Below are positions 15,946-24,718 of a stretch of 64,000 nucleotides of DNA, one piece after another. The notes beneath the pieces were generated by a model. It made no database searches, was not told the DNA's origin, and worked only from the letters and a program-made list of their open reading frames with translations. Origin of the DNA: Kutzneria buriramensis (GTDB taxonomy: Bacteria > Actinomycetota > Actinomycetes > Mycobacteriales > Pseudonocardiaceae). The stretch lies in contig NZ_QUNO01000002.1 of NCBI RefSeq assembly GCF_003387475.1, forward strand, positions 558,001-622,000, read 5' to 3'. The translations under genes were made by a program, and so were the position numbers. Numbering within the stretch: position 1 is the stretch's first letter; every line of letters starts with the position of its first letter.

Positions 15946-16569
15946 GGTGGACTCCGATCTGCCAGTGGCCGGGCTACGACCGTGTATATGTTCAAATTTC
16001 AACAACATCGCGGCGGCCCGGATGGTTTCCCGGTGGGATGTGACCTGTGTCGCATTTGCTGCGCCCTGGTGCGGCATCGCCGAGCCTAACTCCTCTCCTC
16101 CTTCCCCAAGACACGATCACCGCACCGTCCTGGTTCATCCCATGCTCAGGGAATTCGGTTGCGCGAGCACGGGCGGGAACAGCTCCGGCGCCGTCCCGAG
16201 GCAACCGGCGCTGCGGTGTCCGGCCAGGTGGCGGGCGGTGGCGGTGATGTTCGGACGGGTGGTCGGTGACAGTTGACGGTAGTTGTCCCGCCGGGTGTTG
16301 CGGTTGTCGTTGTCGGGAGCGGAGTGACCCAGCGTGAGATCGATAAACGCGTCGTGACGGCCGGGACTGGCGTCGGGTTCGTCCGATAGATCCGGGTGTC
16401 CGGTGCCGGGGTCGCGTCGGCGGCTCGCACTGGACGGGGTGTCCACGGTGGACCGAAAGGGTTGTCGGACTCGGCCGATCGGTTCCGCTGCCACTGTCCC
16501 ATCGGGACAACGGATTCCGTGGGGTTCACCGGATCGGTCTCGCGCCAAGCCGCCGCCGGGTGCCGCAAA
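15946..16569. other. Long intergenic region without a convincing gene
   Basis: These 624 bp lie between divergent ribA and a small membrane-protein gene and must hold both promoters. The open frames here read as Arg/Pro/Thr-rich sequence with no hydrophobic or family pattern. I see no FMN riboswitch-like conserved blocks and no strong hairpin. Confidence 0.5.
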
Positions 16570-17007
16570 ATGCGAGGCATGGAGATCAGCGAGGGTAGTC
16601 GGCGGCGGGTCGTCGCGGTGCTGGCGGTGTCCGCGGTGATCACGGTGTCGTACATCGTGTTGTGGATCTTCGCGCGGGACGTGGTGGCGAGCGAGACTCG
16701 GTCGGGGTACGTGGAGTTCGAGAACTCCTTCCCGTTGGCGGACACCTGGCTGCTGGTCTGTCTGATCGGGGCGGGTGCCTCGTTGTTGGCGCGCCGTCCG
16801 ACCACGCTGTTCTGGTTGCTGGCCGGCGGTGGGGCCGGGGTCTACCTGCTGTGTATCGATTCCCTCTACGACATGGAGAACGGCATCTGGTGGCTGCCCG
16901 GCGGCAACGGCTTGCTGGAACTCGCCATCAACGCGACGACCCTGGCGGTGAGCTTCGGCCTCCTCCGCTGGGCCTGGCGCCGGCGGACCGTCCTCCTCGC
17001 GTGGTGA
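16570..17007 (+). CDS. Small four-helix membrane protein, function unknown
   Basis: This 145-residue protein has four predicted membrane helices: VVAVLAVSAVITVSYIVLW, TWLLVCLIGAGASLLA, TLFWLLAGGGAGVYLL and the last near LAVSFGLLRWAW, followed by a basic end RRRTVLLAW. I do not recognise the family. Either ATG 16570 or ATG 16579 may be the start; neither has a strong ribosome site. The stop is part of a GTGA that opens a 13-codon frame made of the gene-end motif described below. It faces the TetR gene at 17049. Confidence 0.65.
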   Translation: MRGMEISEGSRRRVVAVLAVSAVITVSYIVLWIFARDVVASETRSGYVEFENSFPLADTWLLVCLIGAGASLLARRPTTLFWLLAGGGAGVYLLCIDSLYDMENGIWWLPGGNGLLELAINATTLAVSFGLLRWAWRRRTVLLAW

Positions 17008-17046
17008 ACCCCCGCGAGTCGCGCGCTCGGGCACACCGAATGTAAG
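17004..17046 (+). repeat. Gene-end motif, copy A
   Basis: Contains CCCGCGAGTC followed by CACACCGAATGTAAG, the same blocks as copies at 33481, 34272 and 43313. Here it forms a 13-codon frame (GTG 17004 to TAA 17045, peptide VNPRESRARAHRM) that overlaps the upstream stop. Copy A is the most diverged in its 3' half. Confidence 0.6.
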
Positions 17047-17048
17047 CC

Positions 17049-17675
17049 TCAGGCAGACGCCCGGAGGATGGCGGCGAGCATGAGGGCGCGGATCTCGGCG
17101 GCGATGTCGGCGACGGGCCATGGGGGCTGGTGGGACTGCCATTCGCGGAGGAGGCCGGTGATGGCGCCGACCAGGGCGATGGCGGTGAGGCGGTAGTCGC
17201 GGGTCGGGGCGACGCCGTGGGCGGCGGCGTGCTGGGCCTCGGACTCGATGAAGTCGGCCCAGCGGGTGACCCACTCCTGGTGTTGGCGCTCGAGGTCCTC
17301 GCTGACGCCGACGGCCTCGACGTAGTTGAGGCGGGGTAGGCGGGGGTCGGCGGTGACGGCCGAGACGAAGGCGTCCAGCAGGACGGTGATGCGGGTGACC
17401 ACGTCATGGGAGTCGAGGGTCGTCAGGGCCTCGGTCACGCGGTCCAGCGCGGTGGCGTTGATCAGGTCGTGCAGGGTCAGCAGGACCTGCTCCTTGCCGG
17501 CGAACTCCTCGTAGAAGTTGCGGGTGGAGACGCCGGCGGCGGCGCAGATCTGGACGATCTTGGTCTGCCGGTAGCCGGTGCTGGTGAACAGCTCCAGGGC
17601 GGCCTGGAGCAGGCGCTGGCGGCGGTCGGCCTGGCGCTGCTCGGAGGCGATGCCGGCGTAGGCGCGTCTGGCGAT
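17049..17675 (-). CDS. TetR-family repressor with an apparent non-standard start codon
   Basis: The frame encodes a full TetR protein of about 208 residues: HTH TKIVQICAAAGVSTRNFYEE near 38-57 and a helical ligand domain ending MLAAILRASA. No ATG, GTG or TTG lies between the in-frame stop upstream and the HTH; the first standard start, GTG 17438, would delete the DNA-binding domain. The best candidate is ATC at 17675, 6 nt after GAGGAG. An AUC start, an assembly error or a recent mutation are all possible. It is divergent from the secreted lipase, its likely target. Confidence 0.75.
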   Translation of the reverse strand: MARRAYAGIASEQRQADRRQRLLQAALELFTSTGYRQTKIVQICAAAGVSTRNFYEEFAGKEQVLLTLHDLINATALDRVTEALTTLDSHDVVTRITVLLDAFVSAVTADPRLPRLNYVEAVGVSEDLERQHQEWVTRWADFIESEAQHAAAHGVAPTRDYRLTAIALVGAITGLLREWQSHQPPWPVADIAAEIRALMLAAILRASA

Positions 17676-17705
17676 GGCGGACTCCTCACCGGCGTGACAA
17701 AAACT

Positions 17706-17729
17706 GGTAATCGGGATTGCCAGATTACC
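17706..17729. promoter_or_regulatory. TetR-type operator in the tetR-lipase intergenic region
   Basis: GGTAATC at 17706-17712 mirrors GATTACC at 17723-17729; a further GATTACC half-site lies near 17757. The dyad is between the two divergent genes, as expected for a TetR protein controlling both. Confidence 0.6.
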
Positions 17730-17783
17730 CGACCCGCCCTACCTTGTGAAAATCCTGATTACCACTTCAGCTCGGAGGCAACG

Positions 17784-18992
17784 ATGCTTCGCCGAGTTCT
17801 CGTGCCGCTGCTCGCCCTGTGCACGGCCCTGCTGACGGCACCCGTCGTCGCGCAGGCCGACGCCCGACCGCCGGCGCCCTCGCAGGACCCCTTCTACACG
17901 CCGCCGTCGCCGCTGACCGGCAACGCCGGCGACCTGATCCGCCAGCGCCAGGTCGACTGGTATCCGGAGCCGTTCCGCGTGTTCCAGGCCCCGGTCCAGA
18001 CCTGGCTGGTGCTCTACCGCTCCACTTCCGCCACCGGCACGGCCAACGCGGTGTCCGGCATGGTGCTGGTGCCGCCGATCCCGTGGACGGGCCCCGGCCC
18101 GCGTCCGGTCCTCGCGTACGCCATGGGCACGCAGGGCCTCGCCGACGAGTGCGCGCCGTCGTACCACCTGCGCACCGGCACCGAGGTGGAGATCGCCTTC
18201 CTCGCGCAGGCGATGCTCAAGGGGTACGCCGTCGCCCTCACCGACTACGAGGGCTTGGGCACGCCGGGCACCCACACGTACGCCGTCGCCAATTCCGAGG
18301 GGCACGCGCTGCTCGATGTCGCCCGGGCGGCGAGCAAGGTCGGCGGGGCGGGGCTGAGCCCGAACGCGCCGGTCGGCGTGTTCGGTTACTCGCAAGGCGG
18401 GCAGGCCGCGGCGGCCGCGGGTGAGCTGCAGCCGACGTACGCGCCGGAACTGCACGTCGTCGGCATAGCCGAGGGTGGCGTGCCGGCCGATCTGAGCGAG
18501 GTCGCGGCCTTCAACGACGGGAACCTGGGCTTCAGCCTCGTTGCCGGCGCGGCGGTCGGATATGCCACGGCGTATCCCGAGCTGCCGTTCATGGACGTGC
18601 TCAACGCCAAGGGGCGGGACGTCGTGCAGAAGGTGGAGAACTCGTGCGTCGTCGAGCTGGCGCTGGCGGATCCGTTCGGGCACCTCAACGACCTCACCAC
18701 CGTGCCGGACATGATCAAGGATCCGCGGTGGCAGGCCCGGCTTGCGGAGAACCGGCTGGGCACGCACAGGCCGACCGCGCCGGTGCTGCTCTACCACGGC
18801 ACTGCCGATGAGCTGATTCCCTTCCAGGTCGGGGAGGAACTCCGAGACCGGCTCTGCGGGCTCGGCGCTTCCGTGCAGTGGCAATCGGTTCCGCTCGCCG
18901 GCCACATCGTCGCGATCAGCGTCTACGGCACGGCGGCGCTGAACTGGCTCGGGGATCGGTTCGCGGGCAAGGCGCCTACGCCAAACTGTTAG
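17784..18992 (+). CDS. Secreted lipase/esterase (secretory lipase family)
   Basis: This 402-residue protein has a signal peptide (RRVLVPLLALCTALLTAPVV, cleavage near AQA at about 26) and an alpha/beta-hydrolase domain like fungal and actinobacterial secretory lipases. The nucleophile elbow is VFGYSQGGQ (Ser203), the acid lies in YHGTADELIP and the base in AGHIVAI. Paired Cys residues (DECAP, ENSCVV, DRLCG) suit an extracellular enzyme. GGAGG precedes the ATG at 17784. It faces the TetR gene across the operator, and its stop is followed 2 nt later by a cytosolic hydrolase start. Confidence 0.88.
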   Translation: MLRRVLVPLLALCTALLTAPVVAQADARPPAPSQDPFYTPPSPLTGNAGDLIRQRQVDWYPEPFRVFQAPVQTWLVLYRSTSATGTANAVSGMVLVPPIPWTGPGPRPVLAYAMGTQGLADECAPSYHLRTGTEVEIAFLAQAMLKGYAVALTDYEGLGTPGTHTYAVANSEGHALLDVARAASKVGGAGLSPNAPVGVFGYSQGGQAAAAAGELQPTYAPELHVVGIAEGGVPADLSEVAAFNDGNLGFSLVAGAAVGYATAYPELPFMDVLNAKGRDVVQKVENSCVVELALADPFGHLNDLTTVPDMIKDPRWQARLAENRLGTHRPTAPVLLYHGTADELIPFQVGEELRDRLCGLGASVQWQSVPLAGHIVAISVYGTAALNWLGDRFAGKAPTPNC

Positions 18993-18994
18993 GC

Positions 18995-19651
18995 ATGACG
19001 CTGTTCACCCGGACCTGGGGGTCCTCGGACCGGCCGGCGATGGTGTTGTTGCACGGAGCATCGGCCAACGGCGGCACCTGGGAGGAGTTCGCCGGGCGGT
19101 TCGGCGACTGGCGCCGCATCGCCCCCGACCTGCGCGGGCACGGCCGGAGCCCGCGCGCCGAGGCCTACTCGTTCGACCTGTTCGCCGACGACCTGCACGG
19201 CCTGCTCGACGCGTACGACGTCGAGCGGGCCGTGCTCGTCGGGCACTCCATGGGTGGGGTCGTCGCCTACCGCTATGCCGAGCGGCACCCCGAGCGGGTC
19301 ACCGCGATGGTGCTGGAGGAGGCGCCGCCGCCGGTCCCGCTCGGGCTCCAGTTGGCCGAGCGGCCGGCGGGCGAGCTGGACTACGACTGGGCGCTGCGAC
19401 CGGCGATCATCGCCGAGCTGAACGCCCCGGACCCCGACTGGCCCGCGCGGCTGGCCGCGATCGAGGCGCCGACGCTGATCGTCGCCGGCGGCGAGCGAAG
19501 TCACCTCCCGCAGGCGGAATTCGCCGCCATGGCGGGATTCATGCCGGCCGCCGAGCTGGTGACGATCGACGCCGGCCACCTCGTGCACCAGCACCGGCCG
19601 GACGATTTCGCGGCCGCCGTCGAGACGTTCCTGAGCCACACCAACAGGTGA
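18995..19651 (+). CDS. Alpha/beta hydrolase
   Basis: This 218-residue cytosolic hydrolase has the oxyanion motif LLHGASANGGTW (18-29), DLRGHGRS (45-52), nucleophile VGHSMGG (Ser85), and His in DAGHLVHQH near the C-terminus. It resembles the short esterase/haloperoxidase-like group. It starts 2 bp after the lipase stop and is almost certainly co-transcribed with it, so it may process the product of that enzyme. Specific substrate unknown. Confidence 0.85.
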   Translation: MTLFTRTWGSSDRPAMVLLHGASANGGTWEEFAGRFGDWRRIAPDLRGHGRSPRAEAYSFDLFADDLHGLLDAYDVERAVLVGHSMGGVVAYRYAERHPERVTAMVLEEAPPPVPLGLQLAERPAGELDYDWALRPAIIAELNAPDPDWPARLAAIEAPTLIVAGGERSHLPQAEFAAMAGFMPAAELVTIDAGHLVHQHRPDDFAAAVETFLSHTNR

Positions 19652-19694
19652 CTCGCCGCGCCGGGGGCGGCCGCTTCGCCTAGCGTGCCGGCAG

Positions 19695-20522
19695 GTGAGG
19701 ACGGGACGTATCGTCGCGGTGGGTGTGGTGATCGCGGTGCTCGCGACCGCCGGCGTCATCGGCTACCGCACGGACGCCCGCCGCGGCCTGAACGAGTACA
19801 CCGTCGGCAGCGACGACCCGAACCGGGTCGAACTGGACATCACCCTGCAACGCGTCGACGTCACCGCGCGCGAGTTGGACCTGCGGATCATCCCGGTGCT
19901 GCACGGAAATCTGGCCGCCGGCGGAGCCGGTCTGCCGGCCCGCGACCTCGTGGTGGACACGTCGTCACTCACCGCGGGCGCGCTGCACTTCAAGGCCCAC
20001 GACCGCGTCTCGCTCCAGGACGTGCGGTTCGGCGTCGACGACGGGCTGGTGTCGGACTACCCGCTCGACGCCTACTCGTCGGCGATCAGCTTCTACGTCA
20101 CCGCCGCCGACCAGGACGTGCCGATCTCGCTGACGTTCCGCGGCTACGACTCCCTGTTCACCGGCCGGCTGGACGACGCCGTGTTCAAACCGGGCGCGCT
20201 GACCGCCCAGGCCGTCGCCACCCGGTCGATCGGCTCCTCCGCGCTCGCGTGGTTCCTGATGGTCGCGATGTGGGCGCTGGCCCTGGCGGTGTTCGGTGCG
20301 GCGCTGACCATCGTGTCCAAGCACATGGGCCTGGTGTGGCCGGCGATGGGCTGGATGGCGGCCACCCTGTTCGCGCTGGTCGGCTTCCGCAACGCCGCGC
20401 CCGGCTCGCCGCCGATCGGCGTGCTGATCGACTACGGGGCATTCTTCTGGGCGGAACTGCTCACCACGGCGTCACTGGTCTACGTGACCGTGCACGGCAT
20501 TCGGCGGTCCCGGAAGGGCTGA
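19695..20522 (+). CDS. DUF4436 membrane protein
   Basis: This 275-residue protein has one N-terminal helix (IVAVGVVIAVLATAGVIG), an extracytoplasmic beta-rich region (about 30-170) and three C-terminal helices near 180-205, 213-230 and 240-262. The layout and the segment RVELDITLQRVDVTARELDLRI match the DUF4436 family, of unknown role. GTG at 19695 is the start; ORF and helix prediction agree. It precedes the cyclodeaminase-like gene by 13 bp and could share its transcript. Confidence 0.75.
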   Translation: MRTGRIVAVGVVIAVLATAGVIGYRTDARRGLNEYTVGSDDPNRVELDITLQRVDVTARELDLRIIPVLHGNLAAGGAGLPARDLVVDTSSLTAGALHFKAHDRVSLQDVRFGVDDGLVSDYPLDAYSSAISFYVTAADQDVPISLTFRGYDSLFTGRLDDAVFKPGALTAQAVATRSIGSSALAWFLMVAMWALALAVFGAALTIVSKHMGLVWPAMGWMAATLFALVGFRNAAPGSPPIGVLIDYGAFFWAELLTTASLVYVTVHGIRRSRKG

Positions 20523-20535
20523 TACGTTGGGGGAC

Positions 20536-21471
20536 ATGCTGTTCTTGTCGGCGGCCGAGGTCGAGTCCCTGCTGGATCCGGACGCCGCGATCGCCTCGCA
20601 GCGCCGGGCGTTCGCCGCGCTGGCCGGCGGCGCGGTCGACCTGCCGCACAAGATCATGCACCCCAGCGGCTTCGACGACTCGGTGGTCTTCTGTTACGCC
20701 GCAAGGATGTCCGGCGACACCGGGGCCGTCGCCAAGGTCGGCAGCATCAATCCCGGCAACGCCGCGCGCGGGCTGGCCAGCATCCACGCACTGGTGATCG
20801 CCTTCGACCCCGTCACCGGCGAGCCCGTCGCCGCGATGGACGGCGGCGCGGTGACCACCCTGCGCACCGCCGCCGGTAGCGCCGTCGCGGTGGACGCGCT
20901 GGCGGCGCGGACGGCGTCGACGCTGGCCGTCATCGGCTCAGGCGTGCAGGCCAAGGCCCATGCGCGGGCGATATCCCGGGTCCGGAACCTGACCGACGTT
21001 CGCATCTGGAGCCCGTCCGAACGACGGGTGCGGACCGCCGCGGAGCTCGGTGCTCGGGCCGTCGACAGTGCCGAGGAGGCCGTCGCCGGGGCCGACATCG
21101 TCGCCACCTGCACCCTGAGCCGGGAGCCGGTGGTGCGCGGCGCGTGGCTCGCCCCCGGGGCGACGGTGGTCAGTGTCGGCTCGTTCGAGCCGACCCGGCG
21201 CGAGGTGGACGAGGAGCTGGTCCGTCGCGCCGCCGCCGTGGTCGTCGACGACCCGGAGACCGCCGCCGGCCACGCCGGACCGGTGATCGGGGTCGTCGCG
21301 AAAGCGGACCTGGTTGCGCTGGGCGACGTGATTGCCGGCCTTCGCTCGCCGCGGACGAGCCCGGCGGACGTGATCTTCTACAACAGCACGGGGCTGGGGG
21401 TGCAGGACGCGGCGGCTGCGTGGGCGGTGGTGGACGCGCACCGGTCGGACGCTGGGCGGGACTCGCGCTGA
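20536..21471 (+). CDS. Ornithine cyclodeaminase/mu-crystallin family protein
   Basis: This 311-residue NAD(P)-dependent protein has the family N-domain (LSAAEVESLLDPDAAIAS), DLPHKIMHPS, AMDGGAVTTLRTAAGSAVAVDALA (about 98-121), and a Rossmann domain with LAVIGSGVQAKAHARAI. Family members include ornithine cyclodeaminase, alanine dehydrogenase and ketimine reductase; residues here do not settle the substrate. ATG 20536 follows GGGGGA; a TTG at 20527 is possible. Its end faces the Lrp gene. Confidence 0.85.
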   Translation: MLFLSAAEVESLLDPDAAIASQRRAFAALAGGAVDLPHKIMHPSGFDDSVVFCYAARMSGDTGAVAKVGSINPGNAARGLASIHALVIAFDPVTGEPVAAMDGGAVTTLRTAAGSAVAVDALAARTASTLAVIGSGVQAKAHARAISRVRNLTDVRIWSPSERRVRTAAELGARAVDSAEEAVAGADIVATCTLSREPVVRGAWLAPGATVVSVGSFEPTRREVDEELVRRAAAVVVDDPETAAGHAGPVIGVVAKADLVALGDVIAGLRSPRTSPADVIFYNSTGLGVQDAAAAWAVVDAHRSDAGRDSR

Positions 21472-21514
21472 CGCTGGTCGGGACTCGCCGTCGTGGTCAC
21501 CGAGCTTGAACCCG

Positions 21515-22006
21515 TCACCGCGAGGCGGGCGGCAGCACGCGTTTCTCCAGCAGCGGCCTGATGCGGTAACTCACCAGCTCGCGCATGACCAGCGCGGTGT
21601 TGGTGCGTTCGACGCCGGGGATCGCCAGCATCTGGCCGGCGATGCGGTACAGGTCGTCGGCGTCCTCGGCGACGACGTGCACGAACAGGTCGGGCTGGCC
21701 GCTGATGCCGTGCACCTGGAGCACCTCCGGCACGCCGGCCAGGGCGTCGGCCACCTCGTCCAGCCGCTGCTGGGTCACGACCATCGTCACGAGGGCGGTC
21801 AGCGGGTAACCGAGGGCCCGCGGCGGGATCCGCTGCTCGAACGTGTCCAGCACGCCGGGCTGTTCCAGCCGCAGCAGCCGGGACTGCACGGTGTTGCGGG
21901 ACAGCCCGGTCTCCTCGGCCAGCGCCACGGCGGTCGCCCGGGGCTGGGCGGCCAGCGCGAGCAGCAGCCGGGCGTCGGTCTGATCGAAGCGGTCGTCGTT
22001 GCGCAC
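21515..22006 (-). CDS. Lrp/AsnC-family regulator
   Basis: This 163-residue protein has the AsnC N-terminal HTH (QTDARLLLALAAQPRATAVALAEETGLSRNTVQSRLLRLEQ) and a C-terminal RAM ligand domain (ALVTMVVTQQRLDEVADAL and VHGISGQPDLFVHVVAED). Such regulators sense amino acids or related small molecules and often act on the divergent neighbour. Here the neighbour, 129 bp away, is a thiamine-diphosphate enzyme. Conserved direct repeats lie in the gap. Confidence 0.9.
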   Translation of the reverse strand: MRNDDRFDQTDARLLLALAAQPRATAVALAEETGLSRNTVQSRLLRLEQPGVLDTFEQRIPPRALGYPLTALVTMVVTQQRLDEVADALAGVPEVLQVHGISGQPDLFVHVVAEDADDLYRIAGQMLAIPGVERTNTALVMRELVSYRIRPLLEKRVLPPASR

Positions 22007-22040
22007 TCTGCTCGCTCTCCCCGGTCGGCACCAAGATCCA

Positions 22041-22082
22041 ATTATGCGATCTGCTCAACTCGAAGCACCCGCATTGTGCGAC
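22041..22082. promoter_or_regulatory. Paired direct repeats between Lrp and the transketolase-like gene
   Basis: ATTATGCGAT (22041-22050) and ATTGTGCGAC (22073-22082) are spaced 32 bp apart, about three helical turns, on one face of DNA. Multimeric Lrp proteins bind such phased sites. Assignment is inferred from position. Confidence 0.4.
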
Positions 22083-22135
22083 ATGAGTGACGGTGTTGTC
22101 ATTCACGGACGTTGTGCACCAGGAAAGGTGGCGAG

Positions 22136-24412
22136 ATGGCCAGGCAGACGCTGGCGGTGCTGACCGAGATCGAACGGCGCGTGCTGTGGCTGTCCACGGC
22201 CGTGATCCACCACGCGAACCTGGTGCGCCCCAACCCGTCCGGCCTCAAGGTCGGCGGCCACCAGGCGTCCAGCGCCTCGATGGTGTCGATCATGACGGCG
22301 CTGTGGTTCCGGCACCTGCGCCCGCAGGACCGGGTCTCGGTCAAGCCGCACGCCTCGCCGGTGCTGCACGCGATCAACTACCTGCTCGGCGAGCTGGACG
22401 AGGCCTACCTGCCGACGCTGCGCGCCTTCGGCGGCCTCCAGTCGTATCCGAGCCGGTCCAAGGACCCGGACCCGGTCGACTACTCCACCGGCTCGGTCGG
22501 CATCGGCGCGACCGCCCCGATCTGGGGAGCCATCGCCCGCCGCTACGTGGCCAAGTCGATCGGGACAGGGGGCGCAGGCCGCCAGTACTCGCTGATCGGC
22601 GACGCCGAACTGGACGAGGGCGCGGTCTGGGAGGCGGTGCTCGACCCGCAGGTCGCCGAGCTGGGGGAGATCGTCTGGATCGTCGACCTGAACCGGCAGT
22701 CGCTGGACCGCGTGGTGCCGCAGATCGCCGCCGACCGGCTGCGTGACATGTTCGCCGGCGCCGGCTGGCAGGTGATCACCCTCAAGTACGGGCGCCTGCT
22801 GGAGGAGCTGTTCGACCGCCCCGGCGGCGCTGCTCTGCGCGACCGTATCGACAAGATGCCCAATCCCGAGTACCAGCGGCTGCTCCGCTGCGACGCCGCG
22901 CAGCTCCGGGAACGCCTGCCGGCGGGGGATCCCGACGTCGAGCGCCTGCTGTCCGATGTGGACGACGACACGCTGCTGGCGGCCGTCCGCAATCTCGCCG
23001 GTCACGACCTGGCCACGCTGGACGCTGCCTTCGAGGAGATCGACGACAGCCGCCCGACGGTGATTTTCGCGTACACCGTGAAGGGCAACGGGTTGCCGAC
23101 GCAGGGCCACCCGCAGAACCACTCCTCGCTGCTGACCGCCGACCAGTTCGCCGAACTCGCCCAACGCCTCGGCGCGGACGTCGACCGCCCGTGGCAGAAC
23201 TTCCCGGACGGCAGCGAGGCCGCACGGCTGTGCGAGGAGACGGCAAACCGACTGCACCGCAAGGAAATCCCGGCCACGACACCGCCCGAGGTGCCGCTCG
23301 ACCTCGGCCGCACGCAGGGCGGCACCACGACGACGCAGGCCGCACTGGGCCGCACGCTGCTGGATCTGACCCGCCGCGCGCCGGAAGCGGCCCGCCGCAT
23401 CGTCACGGTGAGCCCGGATGTCAGCTCCAGCACCAATCTCGGCGGCTGGGTGAACAAGGTCGGCGTGTGGTCGGCCAGCGAGCGGGTCGACTGGTTCGCC
23501 GACGACGCCGACACCATCCTGCACTGGCGGGAAAGCCCGCAGGGACAGCACATCGAGCTCGGCATCGCCGAGACCAACCTGGTCGGCCTGCTCGGCGAGC
23601 TCGGCGCGACCTGGAGCCGCTGGGGCGAGCCGCTGCTGCCGATCGGCGTCCTGTACGACCCGTTCGTCTCGCGCGCCCTGGAACCCTGGTCCTTCGGCAT
23701 CTACGCCGGTGGACAGTCCATTTTGGTCGGTACGCCCTCGGGCGTCACGCTGGCGCCGGAGGGCGGCGCGCACCAGTCGATCACCACGCCGTCGATCGGT
23801 CTCGAACAACCCGGCTGCGTCACCTACGAGCCGGCGTTCGCGATCGACGTCGAGTGGACATTGCTCGCCAGCCTGGCCAAACTCGGCAGACCGGACGGCA
23901 CCTCGGCCTACCTGCGGCTGTCCACCCGCCCCGTCGACCAGGCCCTGGCCGATGTCCCGACGGATCCGGCAGCCCGCGAGCGCCGTCGACGGCAGGTCGT
24001 CGCCGGGGCGTATACCTTGCGGCGCAAGGAGAATCCGGCGGTCACCATCGCCGCGATGGGCGCGGTCGTGCCGCAGGCGCTGGACGCCGCCGACCGGCTC
24101 CAGCAGGTCGGCATCGAGGCGGACGTGCTCTGCGTGACCAGCCCGGGCCTGCTCTTCCAGGCGCAGCAGGCGAGGCAGGGCCTTGCCGACGGACCGTCAT
24201 GGGTGCTCGACCAGGTGCTGCGGCCGACGCCGCTGGTGACCGTGCTCGACGGCCACCCGCACACGCTGGCGTTTCTGGCCACCGTCAACCGGGTGCCCTC
24301 GATCTCGCTGGGGGTCACCCGGTTCGGCCAGGCCGGCGCGCTGGACGACGTCTACCGCTATCACGGCCTGGACGCCGACAGCATCGTGCGCGCGGCGCTG
24401 GACCTCAGCTGA
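22136..24412 (+). CDS. Transketolase/pyruvate dehydrogenase E1-like thiamine-diphosphate enzyme
   Basis: This 758-residue protein combines a TPP-binding domain, a pyrimidine-binding domain and a transketolase C-terminal domain. Visible marks are GLKVGGHQASSAS (36-48), the TPP/metal segment starting GDAELDEGAVWEA with Asn in VDLNRQSLD, AYTVKGNGLPTQGHPQNHS and, in the second half, HIELGIAETNLVG with the catalytic-type Glu. The pattern is nearest to homodimeric pyruvate dehydrogenase E1, though about 150 residues shorter. No E2 or E3 gene is nearby, so an acyloin- or sugar-type reaction is as likely as a dehydrogenase role. Divergent Lrp probably controls it. Confidence 0.82.
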   Translation: MARQTLAVLTEIERRVLWLSTAVIHHANLVRPNPSGLKVGGHQASSASMVSIMTALWFRHLRPQDRVSVKPHASPVLHAINYLLGELDEAYLPTLRAFGGLQSYPSRSKDPDPVDYSTGSVGIGATAPIWGAIARRYVAKSIGTGGAGRQYSLIGDAELDEGAVWEAVLDPQVAELGEIVWIVDLNRQSLDRVVPQIAADRLRDMFAGAGWQVITLKYGRLLEELFDRPGGAALRDRIDKMPNPEYQRLLRCDAAQLRERLPAGDPDVERLLSDVDDDTLLAAVRNLAGHDLATLDAAFEEIDDSRPTVIFAYTVKGNGLPTQGHPQNHSSLLTADQFAELAQRLGADVDRPWQNFPDGSEAARLCEETANRLHRKEIPATTPPEVPLDLGRTQGGTTTTQAALGRTLLDLTRRAPEAARRIVTVSPDVSSSTNLGGWVNKVGVWSASERVDWFADDADTILHWRESPQGQHIELGIAETNLVGLLGELGATWSRWGEPLLPIGVLYDPFVSRALEPWSFGIYAGGQSILVGTPSGVTLAPEGGAHQSITTPSIGLEQPGCVTYEPAFAIDVEWTLLASLAKLGRPDGTSAYLRLSTRPVDQALADVPTDPAARERRRRQVVAGAYTLRRKENPAVTIAAMGAVVPQALDAADRLQQVGIEADVLCVTSPGLLFQAQQARQGLADGPSWVLDQVLRPTPLVTVLDGHPHTLAFLATVNRVPSISLGVTRFGQAGALDDVYRYHGLDADSIVRAALDLS

Positions 24413-24695
24413 CCTCGACCCTGCGCCGGTCGAAAGCCACGTAACCGGCGAAATCCTGGCCCACGCGGTCGACCGCGGACTGCGGCGGCGTCGGGTAGCT
24501 CCATCCGGCGTCGCTCTGACCGGCGACGTCGTGGTACTGGGCTGTGCCCTTCCACGGGCAGGTGTACGGGGTCGGGCTGTCGGCGAGCGCGCCGTCCACG
24601 AAGGATGACGGCGGGAAGTACCAGTTGCCCTCGATCGAGACGAGCTCGGACTCGGGCGCCTCGGCCACGACACGGCCGTTGATGGTTGCCTTCAT
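24405..24695 (-). CDS. DUF427 domain protein
   Basis: This 96-residue protein is a single DUF427 domain: KATINGRVVAEAPESELVSI, the aromatic YFPPSS, and the core TPYTCPWKGTAQYHDV with the typical C-P-[WY]-K-G. Function of the family is unknown. Its 3' end overlaps the convergent thiamine enzyme gene by 8 bp. A longer relative is encoded at 56063-56437. Confidence 0.85.
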   Translation of the reverse strand: MKATINGRVVAEAPESELVSIEGNWYFPPSSFVDGALADSPTPYTCPWKGTAQYHDVAGQSDAGWSYPTPPQSAVDRVGQDFAGYVAFDRRRVEVS

Positions 24696-24718
24696 CTCTA
24701 TTCCAACGCGCGGCCGCA

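Noticed and set aside
15946-16569. FMN riboswitch upstream of ribA
   Set aside because: I could not find the conserved RFN-element blocks or a matching multi-branched fold by eye; a covariance-model search (Rfam FMN) would settle it.
16135-17274. 379-codon minus-strand frame over the small membrane protein and part of tetR
   Set aside because: It overlaps the TetR gene in another frame and reads as Arg/Pro/Thr-rich sequence without domain signs.
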